Shown here: piece by piece, positions 1-9,097 of the stretch
How the letters are laid out: every line of letters starts with the position of its first letter
How positions within the stretch are numbered: position 1 is the first letter of the stretch
Assembly: GCA_027068915.1 (NCBI GenBank)
Contig: JAMOLT010000055.1
Location: 124,001 to 188,000, forward strand
DNA: 64,000 nt
Reading direction: 5' to 3'
Source: Sedimenticola sp.
GTDB lineage: Bacteria > Pseudomonadota > Gammaproteobacteria > Chromatiales > Chromatiaceae
Notes under the pieces: model-generated
What the model saw: only the letters and a program-made list of their open reading frames with translations
What the model was told of the DNA's origin: nothing
The model's database searches: none
Position numbers and translations under genes: made by a program

Positions 1-45
1 GCAACGAGCCGGGACAGGCGTGCTGATGAATGCATGGGGAACCGT

Positions 46-666
46 CTATGTTCCGGGATAGCGGGCGACAAGCCGAGTGTAGATCTGTTGTTCGAAATCT
101 GCCGCGTCTGCGTCCAGGGTGGCGGTGATTTCCGCCAGGTGCTCGTTGTCCTCGCGGCCCTGCCAGGTCTTGATGTAGCTGCCGCTTTTGTAGCCATGAT
201 CCTGACGGAAGCGGTTGAGCACATTCTTGCCCACATAGATGCGGTGCAGGTCATCAAAGCTGCTGTTCACATCCGCCAGCAGGGAAAGAAAGGCGGGCAT
301 ATCCAGGGCCTGGTGCTCCAGGGCGAAGCGCGCCAGCTGATCCACATTGGCGCGGAAATCGGTTTCCGCCGATTGCCGTCCCTGAAGCTGCGCCAGCATG
401 TTGTCAGCGGCAGCCCCGTGGTCGCCCCGCTGACTGACCAGTTCGGCGCTGAGGCCAAAATGCCAGATATCGACAAGCTCCAGGCGGATCTGCTCCACAT
501 CATGTTCCTGTGCCTTCCACCATTTCCAGCCATAGTGTTCCATGAGCTCGGCGCTTTCCAGCCAGATGGCGCGGTACCAGGCATTTTCGGCCTGCAGCCA
601 GTCTGGGTTGATGTGGCGGTTGAGCTGATCCTGCAGCTGCAGCATGTTGAGCAGTTTTTGTTTCAT
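46..666 (-). CDS. dUTP diphosphatase, dimeric (all-alpha) type
   Basis: About 206 residues, matching the all-alpha NTP pyrophosphatase superfamily member dUTPase_2, which hydrolyses dUTP to dUMP and pyrophosphate and keeps uracil out of DNA. The metal-binding signature is visible: an ESAE cluster at residues 37-40 followed by ELVD at 63-66, inside a tryptophan-rich helix (YGWKWWK). It is not the trimeric Dut family. The start is placed at the ATG at 666; an in-frame GTG at 681 is possible and neither has a strong Shine-Dalgarno (SD). It lies 36 bp downstream of the TSUP gene on the same strand, so co-transcription is plausible but the functions are unrelated. Family call is firm; substrate (dUTP and dUDP) follows the family. 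Confidence 0.88.
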   Translation of the reverse strand: MKQKLLNMLQLQDQLNRHINPDWLQAENAWYRAIWLESAELMEHYGWKWWKAQEHDVEQIRLELVDIWHFGLSAELVSQRGDHGAAADNMLAQLQGRQSAETDFRANVDQLARFALEHQALDMPAFLSLLADVNSSFDDLHRIYVGKNVLNRFRQDHGYKSGSYIKTWQGREDNEHLAEITATLDADAADFEQQIYTRLVARYPGT

Positions 667-702
667 GGAATCTGGTACCACAAGTCACGGGAGAAAGGTA
701 TG

Positions 703-1455
703 TTACGTCAGTAACAGCTTCAGTGAAACCGCCAGGGAAATGATCACCAGCAGGGGGCGGATGATGGCTGCACCGTGGCGAACGGCCAGATGCGCGCCCA
801 GCCAGGCGCCCCCAGCTTGGGCCAGGCCAAGCAACAGCCCCAGTTCCCACAACACATGCCCGCCCAGAGCGAAGAACAGCAAGGCGGCAAGATTGCTGGT
901 CAGGTTGAGGATTTTGGTGATGCCGGTGGCGCGGGTGAGGTTGTAGCCCAGCAACACCACCACGGCCAGCACAAAAAAACTGCCGGTACCGGGGCCGAAA
1001 AAACCGTCATAGAAGCCAATGGGAAAGCACAGCGCCAGTGCGAACCAGCCCAGGGGCAGGCGCTGGGTAGCATCCTCATCGCTGATTCTGGGGGAAAACA
1101 GAAAATACAGGGAAAACAGCAGCAACAGTATGGGAATGATCTGGCGCAGCAGCTCATTGGGGAGATACTGCACCATGAGAGCACCGCCTGCAGAACCCAG
1201 GAAAGCGGCGCCGACAAGCGGCCACAGGTTGTTTCGTAGTATGTCCCCCCTGATGATGAAGTGGATGCTGGCGGAAAATGCGCCAAGGCTACCCTGCAGC
1301 TTGTTGGTGGCCAGCGCTTGAACCGGCGGCAGCCCCGCCCACAGCAAGGCCGGCAATGTCAGCAGTCCGCCGCCTCCTGCGATGGCGTCCACCAGTCCGG
1401 CGACGGCGGCGACGGCCATGAGAAAAAACAGCAGTTCGGTAGTGATGGATTCCAT
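703..1455 (-). CDS. TSUP-family (TauE/SafE) membrane exporter
   Basis: About 250 residues with roughly eight hydrophobic segments and the TSUP N-terminal signature: a glycine-rich DAIAGGGG stretch in the first helix followed by the ATNKLQG motif, repeated in the second half as PGTGSFF. The family moves sulfite, sulfonates or other organic anions across the inner membrane; the substrate here cannot be told from sequence. The ATG at 1455 is used; an upstream TTG at 1473 would add six residues. It is divergent from the ABC operon, leaving only about 55 bp for both promoters. E. coli YfcA is the closest familiar relative. Confidence 0.88.
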   Translation of the reverse strand: MESITTELLFFLMAVAAVAGLVDAIAGGGGLLTLPALLWAGLPPVQALATNKLQGSLGAFSASIHFIIRGDILRNNLWPLVGAAFLGSAGGALMVQYLPNELLRQIIPILLLLFSLYFLFSPRISDEDATQRLPLGWFALALCFPIGFYDGFFGPGTGSFFVLAVVVLLGYNLTRATGITKILNLTSNLAALLFFALGGHVLWELGLLLGLAQAGGAWLGAHLAVRHGAAIIRPLLVIISLAVSLKLLLT

Positions 1456-1509
1456 GGTGCTTTCGTTGGACAATAGGCGGATATTTTTTGCGTGGTGACA
1501 AACCCTAAC

Positions 1510-2442
1510 ATGAGCAAGGCGGTAAAACTCCGGCAGTTGAAAAAAACCTATGCCAATGGCACCCAGGCGCTGAAAGGGATCGACCTGGATGTGGAAAGAG
1601 GAGATTTCTTTGCCTTACTGGGCCCCAATGGTGCGGGGAAATCCACGGCCATCGGCATACTCAGCTCCCTGGTGCGCAAGACTTCGGGCACGGTGGAGGT
1701 GTTTGGCGCGGATCTGGACACCGACCCCGAAAGCGTCAAAAGCCGGATCGGGCTGGTGCCCCAGGAGTTCAATTTCAACCAGTTCGAGCCTGTGGAGGAA
1801 ATCGTCATCAATCAGGCCGGGTTTTATGGCATTCCCCGCAGGCAGGCGGTTGTCAGGGCTCGCAGTGTCCTCAAGACTCTGGATCTGTGGGACAGGCGCC
1901 GGGCTCAGGCGCGCAGCCTGTCCGGGGGGATGAAGCGCCGTCTGATGATTGCCCGCGCCCTGGTGCATGAACCCAGCCTGATGATTCTGGATGAGCCCAC
2001 GGCGGGCGTGGACATCGAGATTCGTCGCAGCATGTGGCGCTTTATGCAGGAGATCAATCGTGCCGGCACGACCATTATTCTCACCACCCATTATCTGGAA
2101 GAGGCGGAAAACCTGTGCCGCAATATTGCCATTATTGATTGTGGCCATATCGTGGAAAACAGCAGCATGAAAGATTTGCTGCACCGCCTGCATCGCCAGG
2201 TGTTTATCCTTAGTCTGCGCAGCCCGGTGCATGTATTGCCGGAGGGTGCACCCTTTGGCCTGAAGGTGGTGGATGAGTACAGCCTGGAAGCGGTGCTGGA
2301 ACAAGAGCAAAGTCTGAATCAGTTGTTTGACTGGCTGAACAGCCATGGCATTGAAGCACTGAGCATGCGCAATAAGCAAAACCGTCTGGAGCAGTTTTTC
2401 ATGGATCGGGTGCAGCAACGCCAATGCGGGGTGGACTCATGA
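1510..2442 (+). CDS. ABC transporter ATP-binding protein (YadG-like)
   Basis: About 310 residues. The nucleotide-binding domain is complete: Walker A GPNGAGKST near residue 41, Q-loop in LVPQEFNFN, signature LSGGMKRR, Walker B LMILDEPTAGVD and H-loop TTHYLEEAE. The subtype resembles YadG/CcmA-like ATPases that pair with ABC-2 permeases for export of lipids, polysaccharide or drugs. The ATG at 1510 is chosen; a GTG at 1492 is in frame. Its stop overlaps the permease start (ATGA at 2439-2442), so the two are translationally coupled. It heads a chain of four overlapping genes up to 6552. Confidence 0.93.
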   Translation: MSKAVKLRQLKKTYANGTQALKGIDLDVERGDFFALLGPNGAGKSTAIGILSSLVRKTSGTVEVFGADLDTDPESVKSRIGLVPQEFNFNQFEPVEEIVINQAGFYGIPRRQAVVRARSVLKTLDLWDRRRAQARSLSGGMKRRLMIARALVHEPSLMILDEPTAGVDIEIRRSMWRFMQEINRAGTTIILTTHYLEEAENLCRNIAIIDCGHIVENSSMKDLLHRLHRQVFILSLRSPVHVLPEGAPFGLKVVDEYSLEAVLEQEQSLNQLFDWLNSHGIEALSMRNKQNRLEQFFMDRVQQRQCGVDS

Positions 2443-3215
2443 GCCGGATAAGCCGTTACCGGGTGGCTTTCACTACCATTGTAGTGCGGGAGATCCTGCG
2501 CTTCAGTCGTATCTGGGTGCAGACGATCCTGCCGCCGGCAATTACCACGGCCCTGTATTTCATCATCTTCGGCACGCTTATTGGCGATCGCATCGGGGAA
2601 ATGGATGGCTATCGCTACAAGGATTTTATCGTGCCAGGGCTGATCCTCATGGCGGTGATCACTCATAGCTATGCCAATGTGGTTTCCAGTTTTTACCACA
2701 GCAAGTATCAGCATCATGTGGAAGAGCTGCTGGTTTCCCCGGTGCCGAACTGGATCATTCTGCTGGGGTATGTCACGGGTGGTGTGGCCAGAGGTCTGGT
2801 GGTGGGCGTAGTGGTGACCCTGGTGTCATTTTTCTTCACGGATCTGCATATCGTCAACTATCCCCTGACCCTGCTGGTGGTGGTTCTCACGTCCATACTC
2901 TTCGCCACAGGCGGATTTATCAACGCAATCTTCGCCAACAGTTTTGATGACATATCGGTTATCCCGGTATTTGTGTTGACCCCGCTTACCTATCTGGGAG
3001 GTGTTTTTTACTCCATCGATATGTTGCCGCAGTTCTGGCAGGATGTGTCGTTGGCAAACCCGGTGCTGTATATGATCAATGCGTTTCGCTATGCGATGTT
3101 GGGCGTGTCGGACATCCAGCCCGGTGTTGCCTTGGCGCTGATTGCGGGGTTTGTGCTGCTGCTGGGTGCGGTGGCGTTGTGGCTGCTGAAAAAAGGTGTG
3201 GGCATCAAAAGCTGA
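2439..3215 (+). CDS. ABC-2 type permease (YadH-like)
   Basis: About 258 residues with six predicted membrane helices and the ABC-2 membrane signature near the C-terminus (LTPLTYLGGVFYSIDMLP). It is the membrane partner of the ATPase just upstream; together they would form an exporter built from two half-transporter dimers. The ATG at 2439 overlaps the upstream stop codon, which is better than the longer start at 2424 that would lie wholly inside the ATPase gene. The stop TGA at 3213-3215 overlaps the next ATG by one base. The substrate is unknown; YadGH homologues are commonly annotated as drug or lipid exporters without proof. Confidence 0.92.
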   Translation: MSRISRYRVAFTTIVVREILRFSRIWVQTILPPAITTALYFIIFGTLIGDRIGEMDGYRYKDFIVPGLILMAVITHSYANVVSSFYHSKYQHHVEELLVSPVPNWIILLGYVTGGVARGLVVGVVVTLVSFFFTDLHIVNYPLTLLVVVLTSILFATGGFINAIFANSFDDISVIPVFVLTPLTYLGGVFYSIDMLPQFWQDVSLANPVLYMINAFRYAMLGVSDIQPGVALALIAGFVLLLGAVALWLLKKGVGIKS

Positions 3216-4462
3216 TGGACAGAAAGACGCGCATCAGCTGGGCGTTGTATGACTGGGGGAACTCCGCGTTCGCCACCACCGTCATGGCGGGGTTTTTCCC
3301 CGTATTCTTCAAGGAGTACTGGGCCAGTGATCTGTCGGCTACGGACAGCACCTTCTGGCTGGGGCTGGGCAATTCCGTCGCCAGTGTGCTGATGGTACTG
3401 TTTGCGCCGCTGATCGGCGCCCTGGCCGACCAGGGAGGGAGCAAGAAGCGTTTCCTGTTGCTGTTCGCCTTCCTCGGCGCGCTCATGACTTCCAGCCTGT
3501 TTCTGGTGTCCACCGGCATGTGGCAGGTGGCGCTGGCGCTCTATGGCCTGGGCATTGTCGGTTTTTCCGGCAGCATCGTGCCCTATGACGCACTGCTGGT
3601 GGATGTGGCGGAAGAAAAGAATCTGGACAAGGTTTCCGCCCTGGGATATGCCTTCGGCTATCTCGGCGGCGGCCTGCTCTTTGCCGTCAATGTGTGGATG
3701 GTGCTCAATCCGGGCCTATTCGGGCTGGAGGATGCGGGGCAGGCGGTGCGTATTTCTTTTTTGATGGTTGGGCTGTGGTGGGCAGTGTTTTCCATCCCCC
3801 TGATGCTGTTCGTGCATGAGAAAAATCCCCGTCCGGCGAGCAAACACATTCTTCGCAACGCGGTAAGAGAAATTGCGGAAAATCTGCGGGAAGTTCGCCG
3901 TTTTCGTATGGTGGCGCTGTTTTTGTTGAGTTATTGGTTGTACATAGATGGAGTGGACACCATTGTGCGCATGGCCGTGGACTATGGCCTGGCTATCGGG
4001 CTCGAATCATCGGGTCTGCTGACGGCGTTGCTGATCACTCAGTTTGTGGGCTTTCCTGCGGCGTTGCTGTTCGGCCATATTGGTGCCAACCATGGCCCGA
4101 AAAAGGGGATCATGATTGCATTGGTCGTCTACATACTGATCGTGCTCTGGGCCTGGCGCATGCAGTCCATGTGGGAATTCTATGCACTGGCGGTGGCAAT
4201 CGGCCTGGTTCAGGGTGGTATTCAGTCCCTGAGTCGCTCCCTGTATGCACGGCTGATTCCTCCAGACCGGGCGGGCATGTTCTTCGGTGTCTACAACATG
4301 CTCGGAAAATTTGCCGCAGTGATCGGCCCGTTGCTGGTTGGCGGGGTAACTGTACTGAGCGGAGATTCAAGAATGGGTATACTGTCGGTATTGGTGCTGT
4401 TCGTTGCAGGCTTTCTGGTTTTGCAGCGGGTTGATCCACATGCAAATGGAGAATTGAAATGA
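3215..4462 (+). CDS. MFS transporter, UMF1 / Atg22-like family
   Basis: About 415 residues with some twelve hydrophobic segments. The opening ISWALYDWGNSAFATTVMAGFFP is the hallmark of the UMF1 (vacuole effluxer Atg22-like) family, whose eukaryotic members export amino acids from the vacuole; bacterial members have no agreed substrate. The start ATG overlaps the permease stop (TGATG), replacing the longer ORF start at 3179. The stop overlaps the AsmA start (ATGA at 4459-4462). Tight coupling with an ABC exporter and an AsmA protein hints at an envelope-related role, which is inference only. Confidence 0.88.
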   Translation: MDRKTRISWALYDWGNSAFATTVMAGFFPVFFKEYWASDLSATDSTFWLGLGNSVASVLMVLFAPLIGALADQGGSKKRFLLLFAFLGALMTSSLFLVSTGMWQVALALYGLGIVGFSGSIVPYDALLVDVAEEKNLDKVSALGYAFGYLGGGLLFAVNVWMVLNPGLFGLEDAGQAVRISFLMVGLWWAVFSIPLMLFVHEKNPRPASKHILRNAVREIAENLREVRRFRMVALFLLSYWLYIDGVDTIVRMAVDYGLAIGLESSGLLTALLITQFVGFPAALLFGHIGANHGPKKGIMIALVVYILIVLWAWRMQSMWEFYALAVAIGLVQGGIQSLSRSLYARLIPPDRAGMFFGVYNMLGKFAAVIGPLLVGGVTVLSGDSRMGILSVLVLFVAGFLVLQRVDPHANGELK

Positions 4463-6552
4463 AATTGCTCAAATGGTTTTTTGGTTTGCTTTTTGGCGTG
4501 ATCCTGCTGGCGGTCATTGCCGTGGTGGTGGCGACCCTGGTCGTGGATGAAAAAGCGGTGAAGGAGAAAATCAGCACCCAGTTTGAAAGTACAACCGGGC
4601 AGAGCCTGCGCCTCGATGGCCCGTTGAACTGGTCGGTGTTTCCCTGGGTGGGAATCAAGCTGGCGGACGTGCAAATTGGCAGTGCTCCCGGTTTCGGCGA
4701 TGAACCCCTGGCGGCGGTGCAGAAGCTGGATGTAAAGGTCGGCATCATGCCCCTGCTGGAGAAGAAAGTTGCGGTAGATACCATCGTCCTGAAAGGAGTG
4801 CGCCTGAACCTGCGCAAGAACAAGGATGGCCGGACGAATTGGGAAGGCCTGGCCGGGGCCGGTGAAGGTAAGGAAAAAGAAGCGGCTGCGGAAGCGAAGG
4901 CCGGCGGGGAGGAGCAATCCCAGTTCGGTGATTTCGAGATCCAGCTCAAGGGTATCGAACTGGAGGATGTCAGCCTGCATTTCGCTGATGAGCAGGAAGG
5001 CGTCAACGTCAAACTGGACGACCTGGCGGTGAAAGTAGGCGAGCTGGTTGCAGAAAAGCCGGTGCCCCTGCGCGTGAGTTTCAAGCTGGAAAATACAAAA
5101 CCCGTGATGAAGCTGGATTTCGCCCTGTCTACCGACATGACTTTCTCGAAGGACTATCAGCGCCTGGATCTGGCGGCGCTGGCCCTCGACCTGAATGCGG
5201 CGGGAGAGGGCTTGCCTGCCCAGGGCGTAAAACTGGCGCTGGCGGCGAATGTCGGTCTGGACAACAAGCAAGGCGTGTTGGTGCTGAGTGATCTTTCGGT
5301 TTCGGGCCTGAACGTGGACATCACAGGTGATTTGCGCGTTTCGGAACTGCATGCCAAGCCGAAAATTGAGGCCAAACTTGCTCTGCAAAACACCAATCTG
5401 AAAGAACTGCTGGAAATCGCCGGGGTAAGCATTGCCACGGCGGATCCCGAGGCGCTGACCCGGGTCTCCGGAAAAATCCATGTGCAGCAGCAGGGTGAGG
5501 CGCTGACGGCAAAGCCCATCTCCATCAAGCTGGATGACTCCAGCCTGGACGGAGAGCTGAAGCTGCTTTCCTTCGACGGTCCCGTGGTGCGGGCCAGTTT
5601 CAAACTGGACGCCATCGACCTGGATCGCTACCTGCCGCCAAAATCCGAAGAGGAGGCTGCGGGCAAGGAACAGGAACAAGCCACCACAGCAGCGGAAAAA
5701 CCGGACTTTACCGCCTTGCGCAAGCTCGATTTGGATGCAAAATTTTCCGTGGGCAGCCTGAAGATCAACGGCTTGAAGATGCAGAATATCATTCTGAATG
5801 TGAAATCACGCAAGGGCGTACTGCGCATGGATCCCGTCAGTGCCGCCCTGTATGAAGGAAAATTCCAGGGCAGCATAAAGCTCGATGTGCGCCAGGACAC
5901 CCCGCGCTTCAGCGCCAAAAAGACTCTCAGCGGCATCCAGATCGAACCCTTGCTGAATGATCTCACCGGCAAGGCGCAGCTCAGTGGTGTGGGCGATATC
6001 AAGGTCGATATCAGCAGCATGGGGCTGGATGACGCCACCATCAAGCGTAACCTGAACGGCAGTTTCTCCATCCAGTTCCGCGACGGTGCATACATCGGCT
6101 TCAATTTGGCGCAGGCGATCCGCAAGGCTACCGGGCAGGCTACATCCGATGCGCCGCAGAAAACCGATTTTGCCGAACTCAAAGGTAGCGGCGTGATCAA
6201 GAATGGGGTGGTGAAGAACGATGATCTGTACCTGGCTTCGCCTGCACTGCGGGTGACGGGAAAGGGGAAAGTGGATCTGGTCGAGAACCAGGTGAACTAT
6301 CTGCTCACCACCAGGGTGGTGGGGTCTCTGGAAGGGCAAGGCGGTTCGGACAAGCTCAAAGGCGTGGCCATTCCTGTGCGTATCAAGGGTGATCTGAACA
6401 ATCCTTCACCTTCGGTGGATCTGGAAGCGGCTCTGAAGGCCAACGCCGAGCACAAGCTGGAAGAAAAGAAGCAGGAGCTGATGGACAAGGCGGGAGAGAA
6501 GCTCAAGGACAAGCTGGGCACAGGTGCGCTGAAAGGTCTGTTTGGCAAATGA
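4459..6552 (+). CDS. AsmA-family envelope protein
   Basis: About 697 residues, close to the usual length of bacterial AsmA proteins. A single N-terminal membrane anchor (residues about 5-28) is followed by a long beta-rich periplasmic region with the AsmA opening (LNWSVFPWVGIKLADVQIG) and C-terminal half (LNGSFSIQFRDGAYIGFNLAQAIR). A glutamate/alanine-rich low-complexity stretch near residues 135-155 and another near 400-415 are linkers. AsmA-like proteins are repeated beta-groove (RBG-type) proteins implicated in phospholipid movement between inner and outer membrane. It is the last gene of the 1510-6552 chain and converges on the MtfA-like gene. Confidence 0.9.
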   Translation: MKLLKWFFGLLFGVILLAVIAVVVATLVVDEKAVKEKISTQFESTTGQSLRLDGPLNWSVFPWVGIKLADVQIGSAPGFGDEPLAAVQKLDVKVGIMPLLEKKVAVDTIVLKGVRLNLRKNKDGRTNWEGLAGAGEGKEKEAAAEAKAGGEEQSQFGDFEIQLKGIELEDVSLHFADEQEGVNVKLDDLAVKVGELVAEKPVPLRVSFKLENTKPVMKLDFALSTDMTFSKDYQRLDLAALALDLNAAGEGLPAQGVKLALAANVGLDNKQGVLVLSDLSVSGLNVDITGDLRVSELHAKPKIEAKLALQNTNLKELLEIAGVSIATADPEALTRVSGKIHVQQQGEALTAKPISIKLDDSSLDGELKLLSFDGPVVRASFKLDAIDLDRYLPPKSEEEAAGKEQEQATTAAEKPDFTALRKLDLDAKFSVGSLKINGLKMQNIILNVKSRKGVLRMDPVSAALYEGKFQGSIKLDVRQDTPRFSAKKTLSGIQIEPLLNDLTGKAQLSGVGDIKVDISSMGLDDATIKRNLNGSFSIQFRDGAYIGFNLAQAIRKATGQATSDAPQKTDFAELKGSGVIKNGVVKNDDLYLASPALRVTGKGKVDLVENQVNYLLTTRVVGSLEGQGGSDKLKGVAIPVRIKGDLNNPSPSVDLEAALKANAEHKLEEKKQELMDKAGEKLKDKLGTGALKGLFGK

Positions 6553-6566
6553 GGGCCGACCCGAGA

Positions 6567-7340
6567 TCAGTGATGTAATCGTGACAGGGTGTCCTGGCGA
6601 TAGTAGGCGGCAAGCTGTCCATAGACTTCGCCGCAGTGCTGCTTCAGCACGTCCGGGGCGGTAAAAAAGTATTCACTGAGGACGGCGAAGAACTCTGCCG
6701 GGTTGGTGGCAGCATAGGGATTGATGGAATGCTTGCCCGCTTCCAGTTGCCGCAGCAGATGCTCATATGCCTTACTGAGAGCATTGGTCCATTCTTCTAC
6801 GGGCATGTCCGGGTGCAGGGGTGGCATGCCATTGACTCGCCCGTTCAGAGCATCCAGTTTATGCGCGAATTCATGAATGATGACATGGCTGCCGGGGTGA
6901 CGTTTGTAGCTGTCCCGCACCACATCTGCCCAGGAAAGAATCAAGGGCCCGTTTTGCCAGGATTCCCCGCTCAGGGGTGATGCCTGGTGGTGGGCGACAC
7001 CGTATTCATCGGTGACCGTGCGTTCCACCTTGAAGGCATCGGGGTAGACGATGAGTTCTTTCCATCCGTCAAAGCTGGCTGGATCAAGTTCCAGGGTGAT
7101 CAAACAGGCCTGGCTGGCAATCACCGCTTTCATTTCCAGGGTCATTTCCAGCCCCTGCACTCCATGTATGGCTTTTTCTTGCAGCAGCAATGTAGTGAGC
7201 TTGCGCAGCTCCACGGCTTGTCGCGTGTCCAGGTTATGCAGCAAATACAGTTCCTTGCGCAGTTTTCGCCACAGATGGTCGGGCAGGCCATGGCGGCGCA
7301 GGGTGCGCAAAACAAGAAACCGCCGTAAACGGGAAAGCAT
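6567..7340 (-). CDS. mtfA: MtfA-like zinc metallopeptidase (M90 family)
   Basis: 257 residues, the usual MtfA length. The zinc site is complete: HEFAH at 156-160 with a downstream glutamate in NPAEFFAVLSEYFF (about 216-223). Family knowledge: E. coli MtfA binds the repressor Mlc and tunes glucose PTS expression, and has aminopeptidase activity. No PTS genes are in this window, so the partner may differ. No signal peptide, so cytoplasmic. It is divergent from the oleate hydratase gene across about 80 bp and convergent with asmA. Confidence 0.9.
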   Translation of the reverse strand: MLSRLRRFLVLRTLRRHGLPDHLWRKLRKELYLLHNLDTRQAVELRKLTTLLLQEKAIHGVQGLEMTLEMKAVIASQACLITLELDPASFDGWKELIVYPDAFKVERTVTDEYGVAHHQASPLSGESWQNGPLILSWADVVRDSYKRHPGSHVIIHEFAHKLDALNGRVNGMPPLHPDMPVEEWTNALSKAYEHLLRQLEAGKHSINPYAATNPAEFFAVLSEYFFTAPDVLKQHCGEVYGQLAAYYRQDTLSRLHH

Positions 7341-7418
7341 AGGCAGGGCTGGGTTGCTGGTGGTAATTGGTGCATTATACGCAGGTTATCCGAACGAACA
7401 GTACGGGAGTGCGTGGAA

Positions 7419-9011
7419 ATGAAGAATCTGAACCCAGACAAGGCCAGTGTATATCTGGTGGGGAGTGGTATTGCTTCTTTGGCGAGTGCGGTATATCTGG
7501 TGAAGGATGCCGGGCTGGAAGGAAGGAATATTCATATCATGGAGCAACGGGACGTTGCCGGTGGCGCGCTGGATGGCTCTGGTGATGTGGCGAAAGGTTA
7601 TGTGATCCGCGGTGGCCGCATGCATGAAGATCACTATGTGTGCTACTGGGATTTGCTTTCCCATATCCCGTCCCTGGAAGATCCGCAGCTGTCGGTGACG
7701 GAAGAATGCAAGGCATTCAATGCAAAATATGTTTCCAATGCCAAGGCTCGCCTGCTGCGCAGCGGGGAGATTCTGGATGTGTCCTCCTATGGTCTGAGTA
7801 AAGGCGATCAGGCGGCGATGCTCAAGCTCTGGTTTGCTCCAGAGATCATTCTCGGCGACAAACGCATAGAAGACTGGTTCTCGGCACACTTCTTCGAAAG
7901 CAATTTCTGGCTGTTGTGGACCAGCATGTTTGCCTTCCAGAAATGGAGCAGTCTGGCGGAAATGCGCCGTTATTTCATTCGCTTCATTCATCTGCTTCCG
8001 GGGATGAACAAGCTGGAGAAGATCCTGCGCACCAAGTACAACCAGTACGACTCCGTGGTGCTGCCCTTGCGCCGCTGGCTGGAGGGGCAGGGCGTGCAAT
8101 TCGAAATGCAGCGCCAGGTCGTCAATATCGAATTTGATCTGGCTGCAGACAGGAAACGTGCGCAGGTCATTCATTATCTGCACGATGGTGAGGAAAGACA
8201 GATCATGTTGGGCGAGGAGGATTGCGTATTCATCACCAATGGCTCCATCGTGGAAGCGGCGGATACCGGCTCCATGGATGCGCCGCCGGCGCTGTACGGG
8301 AAGGCTGAATCCGGTGCCTGGAGCTTATGGGAAAAAATTGCCGCCCAGCATGAGGATTTCGGCAATCCCGGTGTCTTCTGCGACAATGTGGATCTGCAGA
8401 AGTGGGAGTCGTTCACGGTCACGCTCAAAGATTCGGTTTTCCATGATCACATGGAGAAGTTCACCGGCAATGTGGCGGGCACCGGCGGCCTGGTGACCTT
8501 TACAGATTCCAATTGGCTGATGTCCATCGTTGTTGCCGCCCAGCCGCATTTCGCCAATCAACCCGATGAAGTAAAGGTATTCTGGGGATACGGCCTGTAC
8601 CCGGATCGTGAAGGCAATCATGTAAAGAAGAAAATGTCGGAGTGTTCCGGGCGGGAAATACTGGACGAACTCTGGCATCACCTGCAAATTACTGACCTGA
8701 TGCAACCCGTGGTCGAGGCGGGCAAGGTGGTCTGCCTGCCGGTCATGATGCCCTTCATCGACAGTCTGTTCATGCCCAGAAACCCCGGCGACCGGCCCGA
8801 GGTGTTGCCGGATGGCGCCAGCAATTTCGCATTTCTGGGGCAGTTTGCGGAAGTGCCTCATGATTGTGTGTTCACCGTCGAGTATTCTGTCCGCTGTGCG
8901 CAAATGGCTGTTTACGGGCTGTTTGACACGGGGAAGAAACCGTTGCCCATGTACCAGGGCCATCACGATCCCGTAGTACTCGCCAAGGCCGTGCAAGCCC
9001 TCAACCGTTGA
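7419..9011 (+). CDS. ohyA: Oleate hydratase (MCRA family flavoenzyme)
   Basis: About 530 residues, matching the 67-kDa myosin-cross-reactive antigen family. It adds water to the cis-9 double bond of oleate or palmitoleate to give 10-hydroxy fatty acids, using FAD structurally. Visible features are the dinucleotide-binding VGSGIASLASA at about 14-24, the second FAD contact MEQRDVAGGALDG, and the family motif RGGRMHEDHY around residue 64-73, holding the catalytic-region glutamate. The ATG at 7419 has a GGGA SD about ten bases upstream and is preferred over the GTG at 7413. It stands alone. Family members often serve in fatty-acid detoxification or membrane adaptation; that role here is inference. 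Confidence 0.93.
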   Translation: MKNLNPDKASVYLVGSGIASLASAVYLVKDAGLEGRNIHIMEQRDVAGGALDGSGDVAKGYVIRGGRMHEDHYVCYWDLLSHIPSLEDPQLSVTEECKAFNAKYVSNAKARLLRSGEILDVSSYGLSKGDQAAMLKLWFAPEIILGDKRIEDWFSAHFFESNFWLLWTSMFAFQKWSSLAEMRRYFIRFIHLLPGMNKLEKILRTKYNQYDSVVLPLRRWLEGQGVQFEMQRQVVNIEFDLAADRKRAQVIHYLHDGEERQIMLGEEDCVFITNGSIVEAADTGSMDAPPALYGKAESGAWSLWEKIAAQHEDFGNPGVFCDNVDLQKWESFTVTLKDSVFHDHMEKFTGNVAGTGGLVTFTDSNWLMSIVVAAQPHFANQPDEVKVFWGYGLYPDREGNHVKKKMSECSGREILDELWHHLQITDLMQPVVEAGKVVCLPVMMPFIDSLFMPRNPGDRPEVLPDGASNFAFLGQFAEVPHDCVFTVEYSVRCAQMAVYGLFDTGKKPLPMYQGHHDPVVLAKAVQALNR

Positions 9012-9097
9012 TGGCATTCCGATTCTCCCATTGGTGGCGATATCTGTTAAAATACTCTAAATTTTACCTATAACATGTTGATTTTATATAGCCTGCT

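Noticed and set aside
4291-5679. Long minus-strand frame opposite asmA
   Set aside because: It overlaps asmA fully; the product is low-complexity, has no domain and mirrors codon periodicity of the true gene.
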